Below are positions 42,310 to 50,350 of a stretch of 64,000 nucleotides of DNA, piece after piece. A program made the translations under genes and the position numbers. This DNA is from Pseudoroseomonas aestuarii (GTDB taxonomy: Bacteria > Pseudomonadota > Alphaproteobacteria > Acetobacterales > Acetobacteraceae). Location: assembly GCF_042651065.1 (NCBI RefSeq), contig NZ_JBHSCH010000014.1, forward strand, positions 20,583 to 84,582, written 5' to 3'. The first letter of the stretch is position 1, and each line of letters opens with the position of its first letter. The notes under the pieces are model-generated. The model was given only the letters and a program-made list of their open reading frames with translations, ran no database searches and had not been told where the DNA came from.

Positions 42310-42430
42310 CGGCTCGCCAGTTTTCTGGGATTTGCTGATGCCCGGCCTGTCCCATCTGGACGGCACGGACAGGACGCGGCCGGCGCGCCGTCCGCGCCGG
42401 CACACCCCCCCGACAACAGGAGACCGAGCG

Positions 42431-43141
42431 ATGCCCCGCATCCTCATCGTGACCACCTCGGCCGACCGCATGACCCCCGGCACGGAGCCCACCGGCCTCT
42501 GGCTGGAGGAGCTGACCACCCCCTACTACGCCTTCCAAGACGCCGGCGCCGCGGTGACCCTGGCCTCGGTCGCGGGCGGCGCGGTGCCGGTCGATGCCCG
42601 CAGCCTCGGCGCCGAGGGGGAGGAGGAGGCGTCGGTCCGGCGCTACCGGCAGGACCCGGCGCTGCAGGCGGCGGTGGCTGCCACGCCGTGCTTCACCGAG
42701 ATCGACCCCACGGGCTACGACGCGCTGTTCCTGCCCGGCGGGCACGGCACGATGTTCGACTATCCGGGCAGCGCGGCGCTGGCCGCGCTGGTCGAGCGCT
42801 TCGACCGCGAGGGGCGGGTCGTCGCCGCGGTCTGCCACGGCCCGGCGGGGCTGGTCTCCGCCCGCAAGCCGGACGGCACCCCCTTCGTCGCCGGCCGCCG
42901 GATCGCCGCCTTCACCGACAGCGAGGAGCGCGCGGTCGGCCTCGACCAGGCGGTTCCCTTCCTGCTGGAGAGCCGGCTGAAGGCGCTGGGCGCCCGGCAC
43001 GAGGCGGGGCCGGACTTCCAGCCCTTCGCGCTGCGCGACGGCCGGCTGGTGACCGGCCAGAACCCGGCCTCGGCGGCGCCGACCGCGGCGCTGGTGATGG
43101 AGGCGCTCGGCGTGGCGGGCGCTGCGCCGCAGGCCCTGTGA
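42431..43141 (+). CDS. DJ-1/PfpI (class I GATase-like) family protein
   Basis: This 236-residue protein has ILIVTTSADRM, LPGGHGTMFDYPGS and the nucleophile elbow AVCHGPAGLV, whose Cys is the reactive residue of DJ-1/Hsp31 proteins. A glutamate in the early strand region and the inserted segment YRQDPALQAAVAATPCF resemble Hsp31-like glyoxalase III/chaperone members. It probably detoxifies reactive carbonyls. Control by the divergent LysR is inferred. Confidence 0.9.
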   Translation: MPRILIVTTSADRMTPGTEPTGLWLEELTTPYYAFQDAGAAVTLASVAGGAVPVDARSLGAEGEEEASVRRYRQDPALQAAVAATPCFTEIDPTGYDALFLPGGHGTMFDYPGSAALAALVERFDREGRVVAAVCHGPAGLVSARKPDGTPFVAGRRIAAFTDSEERAVGLDQAVPFLLESRLKALGARHEAGPDFQPFALRDGRLVTGQNPASAAPTAALVMEALGVAGAAPQAL

Positions 43142-43205
43142 GCCGCTGCGCCTGCGGACCGGCGCCGCGCCCGTGCCGCTGACGCGGTGAGGGCGGGGCG
43201 GCGCC

Positions 43206-43583
43206 TCAGCGGCGGGCAGTGGGGCGCCGGGCCAGCTGGTCCAGCGCGTCCGCGTTCTCCCGCCCCCAGGCATAGAGCAGCTCGACCGGCGCCACGCAGC
43301 GCTGCCCCAGCGCCGTCAGCCGGTATTCCACCGCCGGGGGCACGCTGCCCTGCACGTGGCGGGTGAGCAGCCCGCTCGCCTCCATCTCGCGCAGCGTCTG
43401 GGTCAGCATCTTCTTCGAGATGCCGGGCAGGCTGCGCAGCAGCACGCCGGTGCGCGCGGCGCCCTGGTGGCGGGCGTGCAGCGTGTGCAGCACCATGCTC
43501 GTCCACTTGGTGGCGAACAGCGCCAGCACGCGGCGCGGCGCGCAATCCTCCCGCCATTCCGCCTCGGGGCTGCCTTGGTCCAT
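43206..43583 (-). CDS. HxlR-family transcriptional regulator
   Basis: This 125-residue winged-helix protein begins with a Cys near residue 14 (EDCAPRRVLALFATKWT), typical of redox- or aldehyde-sensing HxlR/YodB regulators. It has LLRSLPGISKKMLTQTLREMEASGLLTR as the DNA-binding helix and wing, and VEYRLTALGQ. It is divergent from the PRISE-type reductase gene by 100 bases and probably represses it. Confidence 0.93.
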   Translation of the reverse strand: MDQGSPEAEWREDCAPRRVLALFATKWTSMVLHTLHARHQGAARTGVLLRSLPGISKKMLTQTLREMEASGLLTRHVQGSVPPAVEYRLTALGQRCVAPVELLYAWGRENADALDQLARRPTARR

Positions 43584-43588
43584 GAGTG

Positions 43589-43604
43589 GTTACCTTATGG
43601 TGAC
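43589..43604. promoter_or_regulatory. imperfect palindrome at the HxlR start (possible operator)
   Basis: GTTACC-TTAT-GGTGAC is an inverted repeat with one mismatch, 6 bases upstream of the HxlR ATG and between it and the divergent reductase gene. A role as HxlR operator is inferred from position. Confidence 0.45.
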
Positions 43605-43683
43605 TATGTCCCAGATTGGTGCCGTCTGGACGCGCCTCAAGCCACCGCCCAGGTGAGGGGCGCATTTGGACCGGAGGCAGGAC

Positions 43684-44748
43684 ATGGCAGGCACGGCGCT
43701 GGTGGTCGGGGCGAGCGGCATCGTCGGCAACGCGGTGGCGGAACGGCTGCTGGAGGAGGGGTGGACGGTGCATGGCCTGTCCCGCCGCCCCGGCAGCGGC
43801 CCGGGCGGCATCCGTCCCGTCGCCGCGGATCTGCGCGACGCGGCGGGCACGGCGGCGGCGCTGTCCGGGCTGCGGCCGGAGGCGGTGTTCATCACCACCT
43901 GGCTGCGGCAGCCCACCGAGGCGGAGAACATCCGCGTCAACGCCGCCATGGTGCGCAACCTGCTGGACGCGCTGCGGCCGGGCGGCGCCACCCGGCATGT
44001 CGCGCTGGTCACCGGCCTCAAGCACTATCTCGGCCCGTTCGAATCCTACGGCAAGGGCGTGCTGCCCGAGACCCCGTTCCGCGAGGAGCAGGCGCGGCTC
44101 GACGTCGAGAACTTCTACTACGCGCAGGAGGACGAGGTCTTCGCCGCCGCCGCGCGGGACGGCTTCTCCTGGAGCGTGCACCGGCCGCACACCATCATCG
44201 GCATGGCGGTGGGCAACGCCATGAACATGGGCACCACCCTCGCCGCCTACGCCACGCTCTGCCGCGAAACGGGGCGGCCCTTCCGCTTTCCCGGCTCGGC
44301 CGCGCAGTGGAACGGCCTGACCGACATGACCGACGCCCGGCTGCTGGCCCGCCACCTGCTCTGGGCGGCGACCACCCCGGCGGCGCGCGACCTGGCCTTC
44401 AACGTGGTCAATGGCGACGTGTTCCGCTGGCGCTGGATGTGGGGGCGCATCGCCGGCTGGTTCGGGCTGGAGCCGGCGCCCTTCGACGGCACGGTGCATC
44501 CGCTGGAGCGGCAGATGGCGGAGGATGCCGGGACCTGGCGGGCGCTGGCCGGGCGGCACGGCCTGGCCGAGCCGGATCTCGGCCGGCTCGCCTCCCCCTG
44601 GCACACCGACGCCGATCTGGGCCGGCCGATCGAGGTGGTCACCGACATGTCCCGCAGCCGCCGCCTCGGCTTCCTCGACCAGCAGCCGACGGACGATGCC
44701 TTCCTGGACCTGTTTGCGCGGCTGCGCGCGGCGCGGCTGATCCCCTGA
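43684..44748 (+). CDS. SDR-family NAD(P)-dependent reductase of PRISE/VEP1 type
   Basis: This 354-residue extended SDR has a nucleotide motif GASGIVGNA, GLSRRPG and TTWLRQPTEAENIRVN. VTGLKHYLGPFESYGKG and ENFYYAQED are the K/Y motifs of the progesterone 5-beta-reductase/iridoid-synthase-like family, which reduces activated enones. AGGCAGGAC before ATG 43684 supports this start over TTG 43666. It is divergent from the HxlR regulator, suggesting an inducible detoxification unit. Confidence 0.87.
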   Translation: MAGTALVVGASGIVGNAVAERLLEEGWTVHGLSRRPGSGPGGIRPVAADLRDAAGTAAALSGLRPEAVFITTWLRQPTEAENIRVNAAMVRNLLDALRPGGATRHVALVTGLKHYLGPFESYGKGVLPETPFREEQARLDVENFYYAQEDEVFAAAARDGFSWSVHRPHTIIGMAVGNAMNMGTTLAAYATLCRETGRPFRFPGSAAQWNGLTDMTDARLLARHLLWAATTPAARDLAFNVVNGDVFRWRWMWGRIAGWFGLEPAPFDGTVHPLERQMAEDAGTWRALAGRHGLAEPDLGRLASPWHTDADLGRPIEVVTDMSRSRRLGFLDQQPTDDAFLDLFARLRAARLIP

Positions 44749-44750
44749 GG

Positions 44751-44945
44751 GGCCCGCGCGCGGAGGCGCGCCTTTGCAGGCCCGCGCGCGAAGGCGCGGC
44801 TTGGTAGGCCCACGCGCGGAGGCGCGCCTTGGTAGGCCCGCGCGCGGAGGCGCGGCTTGGCAGGTCCGCGCGCGAAGGCGCGGCTTGGCAGGTCCGCGCG
44901 CGAAGGCGCGGCTTGGCAGGGTTTTGCGGAGGCGCGGCCTGGTGG
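44751..44945. repeat. array of seven 28-bp tandem repeats
   Basis: Six head-to-tail 28-base copies (44751, 44779, 44807, 44835, 44863, 44891) and a degenerate seventh (44919-44945) occupy most of the 307-base gap between two plus-strand genes. Each holds the near-palindrome GCGCGCG(G/A)AGGCGCG, so each can form a small hairpin. Copies 5 and 6 are identical. There are no spacers, so it is not CRISPR. 28 is not a multiple of three, and open frames across it merely repeat in all frames, arguing against coding. Confidence 0.93.
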
Positions 44946-45055
44946 AGAGCCCGGCGGGGGCCGCGCCTTTTTGAAGCCGGCCGCGCCACCGCTCCGGCGC
45001 CGCCGGCGTTTCCTTCCGCGAGGGCCGAGGCCCGCAGCAGGAGGAAGCGCCGGCC

Positions 45056-46402
45056 ATGACTCCAGCCAGAACCCCGCGCCATCGTGCGGCCCTGTCAGGG
45101 GCGGGGCGCTTCCTGCCGCTGGCGTTGCTGCTGCCGCTCGCCGCCTGCGGCGGCGGCGCCACCCTGCCGGAGGCCGCCGGGTACGGCCCGCACCCGCAAC
45201 TGCCCGAGCCGCGCCAGGGCCTGCTGCCCACGGTGAAGGTGGCCAAGGCCACTGGCTGGCCGGAGGGCGCCATGCCCACCCCCGCGCCGGGCTTCCGCGT
45301 GCAGCCCTTCGCCAGCGGGCTCGACCATCCGCGCTGGCTCTACGAGCTGCCGAATGGCGACATCCTGGTGGCCGAGAGCAACGCGCCGCCCAAGCCCGAG
45401 GGCATGGGCGGCGGCCTCCGCGCCTGGGTGCAGGGCCTCATCATGCGCCGCGCCGGCGCTCGCACGCCCAGCGCCAACCGCATCACCCTGCTGCGCGACG
45501 CCGATGGCGACGGCCGCGCCGAGACCCGCACGGCCTTCCTGGAGGGGCTGAACTCCCCCTTCGGCATGGCGCTGGTGGGCAGCGACCTCTACGTGGCCAA
45601 TGCCGACGCGGTGCTGCGCTTCCCCTACGCGCCGGGCGCCACCCGCATCGACGCGCCGGGCGAGAGGCTCTCCGAGCTGCCCGCGGGGCGCAACCACCAC
45701 TGGACCAAGAGCCTGGTGGCCAGCCCGGATGGCGGCCGGCTCTATGTCGGCGTCGGCTCCAACTCCAACGTGGCCGAGCACGGACTGGAGGAGGAGCGGG
45801 ACCGCGCCGCCATCCTGGAGATCGACCGCGCCACGGGGGCGCGGCGCGTCTTCGCCTCCGGCCTGCGCAACCCGGTGGGGCTGGCCTGGAACCCGCAGAG
45901 TGGCGCGCTCTGGGTGGCGGTGAACGAGCGCGACGAGATCGGCGACGACCTGGTGCCGGACTACATGACCGCCGTGCGGCCGGGCGGCTTCTATGGATGG
46001 CCCTATAGCTATTTCGGCCAGAATGTCGATGCGCGCGTCTCGCCGCAGCGGCCGGATCTGGTGGCGCGGGCCATCGCGCCGGACTACGCGCTGGGCGCGC
46101 ACACCGCCTCGCTCGGCCTCGCCTTCCTGCCGGACGAGCGGATGGGGCCGGGCACGGCGGGGGCGGCGGTGGTGGGCCAGCACGGCTCCTGGAACCGCGA
46201 CCCGCCGGCCGGCTACCGCGTCATCCTGGTGCCGTTCCGCGACGGGCGGCCGGAGGGCGCGCCGGTGGAACTGCTCACCGGCTTCCGCACGCCGGAGGGC
46301 GAGGCGCGCGGCCGCCCGGTGGGCGTGCTGCCCACCCGCGACGGCGCCCTGCTGGTGGCCGACGACGTGGGCAACGCCGTCTGGCGCCTCAGGCGGGAGT
46401 GA
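45056..46402 (+). CDS. sorbosone dehydrogenase family lipoprotein (PQQ-type beta-propeller)
   Basis: This 448-residue exported protein has a lipoprotein signal with LPLAAC (Cys 31). A six-bladed propeller of the soluble aldose/L-sorbosone dehydrogenase type follows: FASGLDHPRWLYELPNGDILVAES, LLRDADGDG, GRNHHWTKSLVASPDGGRLYVGVGSNSN, ASGLRNPVGLAWNP and GQHGSWNRDPPAGY. Relatives oxidise sugars or aldehydes with PQQ in the periplasm; cofactor use here is inferred. AGGAGG lies 11 bases before the ATG. Confidence 0.88.
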   Translation: MTPARTPRHRAALSGAGRFLPLALLLPLAACGGGATLPEAAGYGPHPQLPEPRQGLLPTVKVAKATGWPEGAMPTPAPGFRVQPFASGLDHPRWLYELPNGDILVAESNAPPKPEGMGGGLRAWVQGLIMRRAGARTPSANRITLLRDADGDGRAETRTAFLEGLNSPFGMALVGSDLYVANADAVLRFPYAPGATRIDAPGERLSELPAGRNHHWTKSLVASPDGGRLYVGVGSNSNVAEHGLEEERDRAAILEIDRATGARRVFASGLRNPVGLAWNPQSGALWVAVNERDEIGDDLVPDYMTAVRPGGFYGWPYSYFGQNVDARVSPQRPDLVARAIAPDYALGAHTASLGLAFLPDERMGPGTAGAAVVGQHGSWNRDPPAGYRVILVPFRDGRPEGAPVELLTGFRTPEGEARGRPVGVLPTRDGALLVADDVGNAVWRLRRE

Positions 46403-46411
46403 GGCGCGCGC

Positions 46412-47596
46412 TCAGCGCGCGCGCCCGGCGGCGGGGGCGGGCCGCAGCCGCTCGGCCAGCACCAGCGCCAGGGCGCCCGCCAGGATCAGCGCGGCCATCG
46501 GGCGCGCCGTGCCGTCGGCCAGCTGGCTGAGCAGCACGCCGCTGCACCCCGCCACGGTGAATTGCAGCGTGCCCATCAGCGCCGAGGCGGCGCCGGCCTG
46601 GTTGGCGTGGCGGCTGAGCGCGCCCACCGCCGCGTTGGGCAGCACCAGCGCCGAGGCGAACATCATGACGAAGACCGGCGCCAGCAGGCCGAGCCAGTGC
46701 GGCACGCCGAGGAAGGCCTGCGCCGCCATGACGAGCGCCGCGGCCAGGACCACCCAGCAGGCACCGCGCACCAGCCGCCGCGGCCCGAAGCGCAGCAGCA
46801 GCGGCGGGTTGCACTGCGAGCCGACGATGAAGCCCGCCGCGTTGACGCCGAACAGGATGGCAAAGGTAGAGGGCGCCAGCCCGTACTGCCCGACGAACAC
46901 CGCGGCCGAGCCGCCGACATAGGCGAACATCAGGAACATCGCCGCGCAGCCCATGGCGACATGGGAGTAGAAGCCGCGCTCGCGCAGCACCGCGATGTAG
47001 CGCAGCAGCATGGCGGCGGGGCCGAGGCGCAGGCGCCGCTCGGGCGGCAGCGTCTCCGGCAGCAGGCGCCAGACCAGGGTGGCGGAGATGACGGCATAGG
47101 CGGCGCTGAACCAGAAGATCGGCCGCCACGAGCCGAAGGCGAGGAACAGCCCGCCGATGCTGGGCGCCAGGATGGGCGCCGCGCCCATCACCAGCATCAG
47201 CCGCGACATCAGCTTCGCCGCCGCGTGGCCATCGGCCAGGTCGCGCACCACGGCGCGCGGCAGCACCATGCTGGCCGAGCCCCCGAAGGCCGCCACGCAG
47301 CGCCAGAAGGCCAGCGCCTCGATGTTCAGCGCCAGGGCGCAGCCGATGGAGCCGATGATGTAGACCACCAGCCCCGCCAGCAGCGGCCGGCGCCGGCCGA
47401 GCCGGTCGGCCAGGCTGCCCTGGACGATCTGCCCCACCGCGAGGCCCAGGAACCAGGCCGCCAGGGTCAGCTCGGCCGAGCCGTGCGGCGCGCCGAACTC
47501 GGCCTCGATGGTGGGGAAGGCCGGCAGGTACATGTCGATGGAGAGCGGGCCGATCGCGGTCAGGAAGCCCAGGAGCAGCGGGAGCCAGGACGGCAT
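46412..47596 (-). CDS. MFS multidrug exporter, Bcr/CflA type
   Basis: This is a 394-residue inner-membrane transporter with twelve helices. Landmarks are IGPLSIDMYLPAFPTIEAEFG and GQIVQGSLADRLGRRRPLL (loop 2-3 motif), then WRPIFW, matching the Bcr/CflA drug-proton antiporter subfamily. A TTG 36 bases upstream could extend it, but ATG 47596 directly precedes helix 1. It converges with the sorbosone dehydrogenase gene; a GC-rich hairpin (about 46403-46424) lies across the 9-base gap. Confidence 0.9.
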   Translation of the reverse strand: MPSWLPLLLGFLTAIGPLSIDMYLPAFPTIEAEFGAPHGSAELTLAAWFLGLAVGQIVQGSLADRLGRRRPLLAGLVVYIIGSIGCALALNIEALAFWRCVAAFGGSASMVLPRAVVRDLADGHAAAKLMSRLMLVMGAAPILAPSIGGLFLAFGSWRPIFWFSAAYAVISATLVWRLLPETLPPERRLRLGPAAMLLRYIAVLRERGFYSHVAMGCAAMFLMFAYVGGSAAVFVGQYGLAPSTFAILFGVNAAGFIVGSQCNPPLLLRFGPRRLVRGACWVVLAAALVMAAQAFLGVPHWLGLLAPVFVMMFASALVLPNAAVGALSRHANQAGAASALMGTLQFTVAGCSGVLLSQLADGTARPMAALILAGALALVLAERLRPAPAAGRAR

Positions 47597-47997
47597 GAGG
47601 CGGATTCCGGCAAAGGCGGGACAGATGGACAAGGCGAGGCCGACACGGGCGGCGCGGCGCTCCGGCAGGGGAGGGCCACGCGGCGGGGGCGGTCAGGGAG
47701 GGGCGGGCCGCCGCACGGCGGGCCGGAGGGGGGCGCCGGTCATGCGGCGCCGCAGCAAGGGGTAACGCCGCGCCGGGAAATTGGCCAGATCACTTTTCCG
47801 TGCAAGCCGTGGCGGCCGTATGATAGTGTGAATACGAAACGGTAGGCATAAATCCGGGCAGAACGATGATCCGGAAGGCATTCCCGTTTCGGTATGCCTA
47901 TTGCGGTGGCGATATTGCCTTGCCTCGGCTCGTTCCGCCATCAAGACTGCTTGTGGCGCCGGCGCTGGCCGCCGGCCGAAAAACCAGGGAGAGCACC
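47597..47997. other. 401-base intergenic region between divergent genes
   Basis: No gene was found. The left two thirds are GC-rich. From 47815 the DNA becomes more AT-rich and holds TATGAT (47819-47824), a good -10 for the binding-protein gene without a clear -35, inside an inverted repeat CGTAT-N10-ATACG (47817-47836). An upstream in-frame extension of the next gene from 47866 lacks a signal peptide and was rejected. Confidence 0.5.
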
Positions 47998-49041
47998 GTG
48001 TTCCGTTCCGCTCTTGCGGCCATCGGCGGTTTCGCCATGGCTTCCGGCCTCGCCGTCACCACGCTTCTCGGCGCCACGCCCGCCCGCGCCCAGGCGGGCG
48101 CGGACACCGTCGCCGCCATCCGCGCCCGCGGCGCGGTGGTCTGCGGCGTCACCGGCACCACGGCGGGCTTCAGCCTGCCGGACAGCCAGGGCGTGATGCG
48201 CGGCCTGGACGCCGATTCCTGCCGCTCCGTCGCCGCCGCCATCTTCGGCGACGCCAGCAAGATCCGCTTCGTCAACACCACCTCGCAGAACCGCTTCACG
48301 GCGCTGCAATCGGGCGAGGTGGACCTGCTGGTGCGCAACACCACCTGGACCCTCTCGCGCGAGGCGTCGCTCGGCTTCGAGTTCGCCAGCATCAACTTCT
48401 ATGACGGCCAGGGCTTCATGGTGAAGAAGGGGCTGAACGTGGCCTCGGCCCGGGCGCTCGACGGCGCCACGGTCTGCGTGCAGCCCGGCACCACCACCGA
48501 GCTGAATTTGGCGGACTATTTCCGCTCCAACGGCATGAAGTTCACCCCCGTGGTGATCGAGAGCGTCGAGGAGATCCGCACCGCCTTCAACTCCGGCCGC
48601 TGCGACGCCTACACCAACGACGCCTCCTCCCTCGCCGCCTTCCGCGCGACGCAGACCAACCCGGCCGACTACCTGCTGCTGCCCGAGATCATCTCGAAGG
48701 AGCCGCTCGGCGCCGTGGTCCGCAAGGGCGACTTCAAGTTCTTCGACATCGTCCGCTGGGCGCATTTCGCGCAGCTGACGGCGGAGGAGCTGGGCATCAC
48801 CAGCCAGAACCTCGCCAGCTTCGCCGACAGCCCGAACCCCGACGTGCAGCGCTTCATGGGCAAGACCGGCGACCTCGGCAAGATGCTCGGCCTGCAGCCG
48901 GACTGGGCGGTGCAGATCGTCCGGCAGCTCGGCAATTTCGGCGAGATGTGGGACCGCAACATCACGCCCCTCGGCGTGCAGCGCGGCATCAACAACCTCT
49001 GGACCAAGGGCGGGCTGCAATACGCGCCGCCGATGCGCTGA
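47998..49041 (+). CDS. amino-acid ABC transporter substrate-binding protein (AapJ/BztA type)
   Basis: This 347-residue periplasmic protein of solute-binding family 3 has a signal peptide (residues about 1-32, ending ARAQ), VVCGVTGTTAGFSLPDSQG, LDADSCRSVAAAIFGD and DLLVRNTTWTLSREASLGFEF, the AapJ/BztA pattern of broad L-amino-acid binders. The start is GTG 47998, preceded by AGGGAG. The usual permease and ATPase genes (QMP) are absent, so it must work with a transporter encoded elsewhere. Confidence 0.9.
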   Translation: MFRSALAAIGGFAMASGLAVTTLLGATPARAQAGADTVAAIRARGAVVCGVTGTTAGFSLPDSQGVMRGLDADSCRSVAAAIFGDASKIRFVNTTSQNRFTALQSGEVDLLVRNTTWTLSREASLGFEFASINFYDGQGFMVKKGLNVASARALDGATVCVQPGTTTELNLADYFRSNGMKFTPVVIESVEEIRTAFNSGRCDAYTNDASSLAAFRATQTNPADYLLLPEIISKEPLGAVVRKGDFKFFDIVRWAHFAQLTAEELGITSQNLASFADSPNPDVQRFMGKTGDLGKMLGLQPDWAVQIVRQLGNFGEMWDRNITPLGVQRGINNLWTKGGLQYAPPMR

Positions 49042-49101
49042 GCCTCCGGGGGAGGCGGGCCGCCCCGCCTCTCCCGCCCCGGCCGGCTTCCCCGGGCCGG
49101 C

Positions 49102-50037
49102 TCAGCGGCCCGGATGCGCGGCCAGGATGTCGTCGAAGCGCTCGCGCCGCAGCCGCTCGTAATGGCGGCGGTGGTGCGCGTCGATCTCCTGGAGCCGCGC
49201 TTCGGTCAACGGCGTGAAGTCGTAGGTCTCGCTCTGCGCCACCCGCATCTTGTCGAAGCCCATGGCGCGGAAATGCGCCGGCGAGAAGGAATTGCCCCGC
49301 TCGCCGATGTAGCGGCCGAAGGAGACCGTGGTCAGCACGCGGTACAGGCCGAGCTCCAGGCAGGCGATGCTCTTGGCGGCATCCTGCGAGGAGGCCTCGC
49401 TGGCGATGGCGAGCGGGCGGAACAGCTCGAAGATGCGGCGGTGGTTGCGGGCGTTGTAGTCCACCCCTTCCAGGATGTCGTAATAGGGCTTCAGCCACGC
49501 CATCATCTGCCGCCAGGCGTGGCGGCGCAGGCCGAAGCCCCAGTGGTGCTCGAGCGGGATGTATTTCACCACCGGGCCCGGATAGTCCCGCCGGTGGTCG
49601 CCATAGGCGCCGAAATAGGCGATGCGCGGGAAGGGCGCGGTGATCTCGCGCAGCCGCTCCAGCGCGTAGAGGTACCAGGGGCCGAGTTCCAGGTCGTCCT
49701 CGAAGAAGTAGCCCAGCTCCGCGTCCAGCTCCTCGAAGACCAGCTTCTCGCCGCGCAGGATGTTGCGCGCCACGCCGAGATTGCCCTCGCTGCGCCGCAC
49801 CTGCCCCTGGGGGAAGTGGCGGCGGAACAGCGCGACGCTCGCCTCGATATCCGCGTCCCGCGCCATGCGGCGGCCGCTGAGGGCGGAGACCGCGCCATCC
49901 TGCAGCAGGAACACCTTCGCGGGGTCGTAGCGCACCCCCTTCTGCCGTGTCAGCGACACGCAGACGGCCTCCAGATAGGCGGGCCGGTCGAAGGAATAGA
50001 GGATGATGGGCGTGTCGATCTGGAACATGCTGCTCAT
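49102..50037 (-). CDS. glycosyltransferase, GNT-I-like fold
   Basis: This is a 311-residue soluble protein: IILYSFDRPAYLEAVCVSLTRQ at the N-terminus, FLLQDGA, NLGVARNI and GYFFEDDLELGPWYLYALERL. The last carries an EDD metal motif like that of N-acetylglucosaminyltransferase I and related GT-A enzymes. HHWGFGLRRHAWRQM resembles the acceptor loop of that fold. Donor and acceptor are unknown. The ATG overlaps the acylphosphatase stop (ATGA). Confidence 0.75.
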   Translation of the reverse strand: MSSMFQIDTPIILYSFDRPAYLEAVCVSLTRQKGVRYDPAKVFLLQDGAVSALSGRRMARDADIEASVALFRRHFPQGQVRRSEGNLGVARNILRGEKLVFEELDAELGYFFEDDLELGPWYLYALERLREITAPFPRIAYFGAYGDHRRDYPGPVVKYIPLEHHWGFGLRRHAWRQMMAWLKPYYDILEGVDYNARNHRRIFELFRPLAIASEASSQDAAKSIACLELGLYRVLTTVSFGRYIGERGNSFSPAHFRAMGFDKMRVAQSETYDFTPLTEARLQEIDAHHRRHYERLRRERFDDILAAHPGR

Positions 50038-50309
50038 TGTGTTGCGGTCCGGCGAAATCCCGGCTCCGCTGGGGGATCTGCGAACTCTTCGGTGATCTCT
50101 TCGACGCGGGCGAGGGGCGGGCCGGCGCGGCAGGCGGTCAGCAGGCTGCCGACGGCCGCGGCGTCGCCGGCCACCAGGGCCTCGACGCTGCCATCGCGCC
50201 GGTTGCGCACCCAGCCCAGCACGCCGAGCCGCGTGGCCTCGCGGACCATCCATTCACGGTAGCCGACACCCTGCACCCGCCCACGGATGCGGACACGCTT
50301 GGCGTCCAT
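50034..50309 (-). CDS. acyP: acylphosphatase
   Basis: This 91-residue enzyme hydrolyses carboxyl-phosphate bonds of acylphosphates. The active-site loop GRVQGVGYREWM holds the catalytic Arg, and GWVRNRRDGSVEALVAG contains the catalytic Asn. Length and motifs are classical. It sits between the ATP12 gene (41-base gap) and the overlapping glycosyltransferase gene on the minus strand. Confidence 0.95.
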   Translation of the reverse strand: MDAKRVRIRGRVQGVGYREWMVREATRLGVLGWVRNRRDGSVEALVAGDAAAVGSLLTACRAGPPLARVEEITEEFADPPAEPGFRRTATQ

Positions 50310-50350
50310 GCTGTTCCTCCCTGCCCGTGGCCCGGCGCTTTCCGCGCCAT

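Noticed and set aside
44038..44050. GTTCGAATCC resembling a tRNA T-loop
   Set aside because: It lies inside the PRISE reductase coding sequence and no acceptor, D or anticodon arms are present around it.
44751..44945. CRISPR array
   Set aside because: Units are contiguous 28-bp copies with no unique spacers and no cas genes are nearby.
44774..45059. Short Arg/Ala-rich open frames across the 28-bp repeats
   Set aside because: They occur in all frames because 28 is not a multiple of three, have no ribosome sites and show repeat-derived sequence only.
46403..46424. GC hairpin between convergent sorbosone dehydrogenase and MFS genes as a dedicated terminator
   Set aside because: It is simple alternating GC around the stop codon of the MFS gene with no T run; it may be chance in this composition.
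47866..47997. 44-residue N-terminal extension of the AapJ-like protein
   Set aside because: The extension is not a signal peptide, while GTG 47998 has AGGGAG before it and begins a normal signal sequence.
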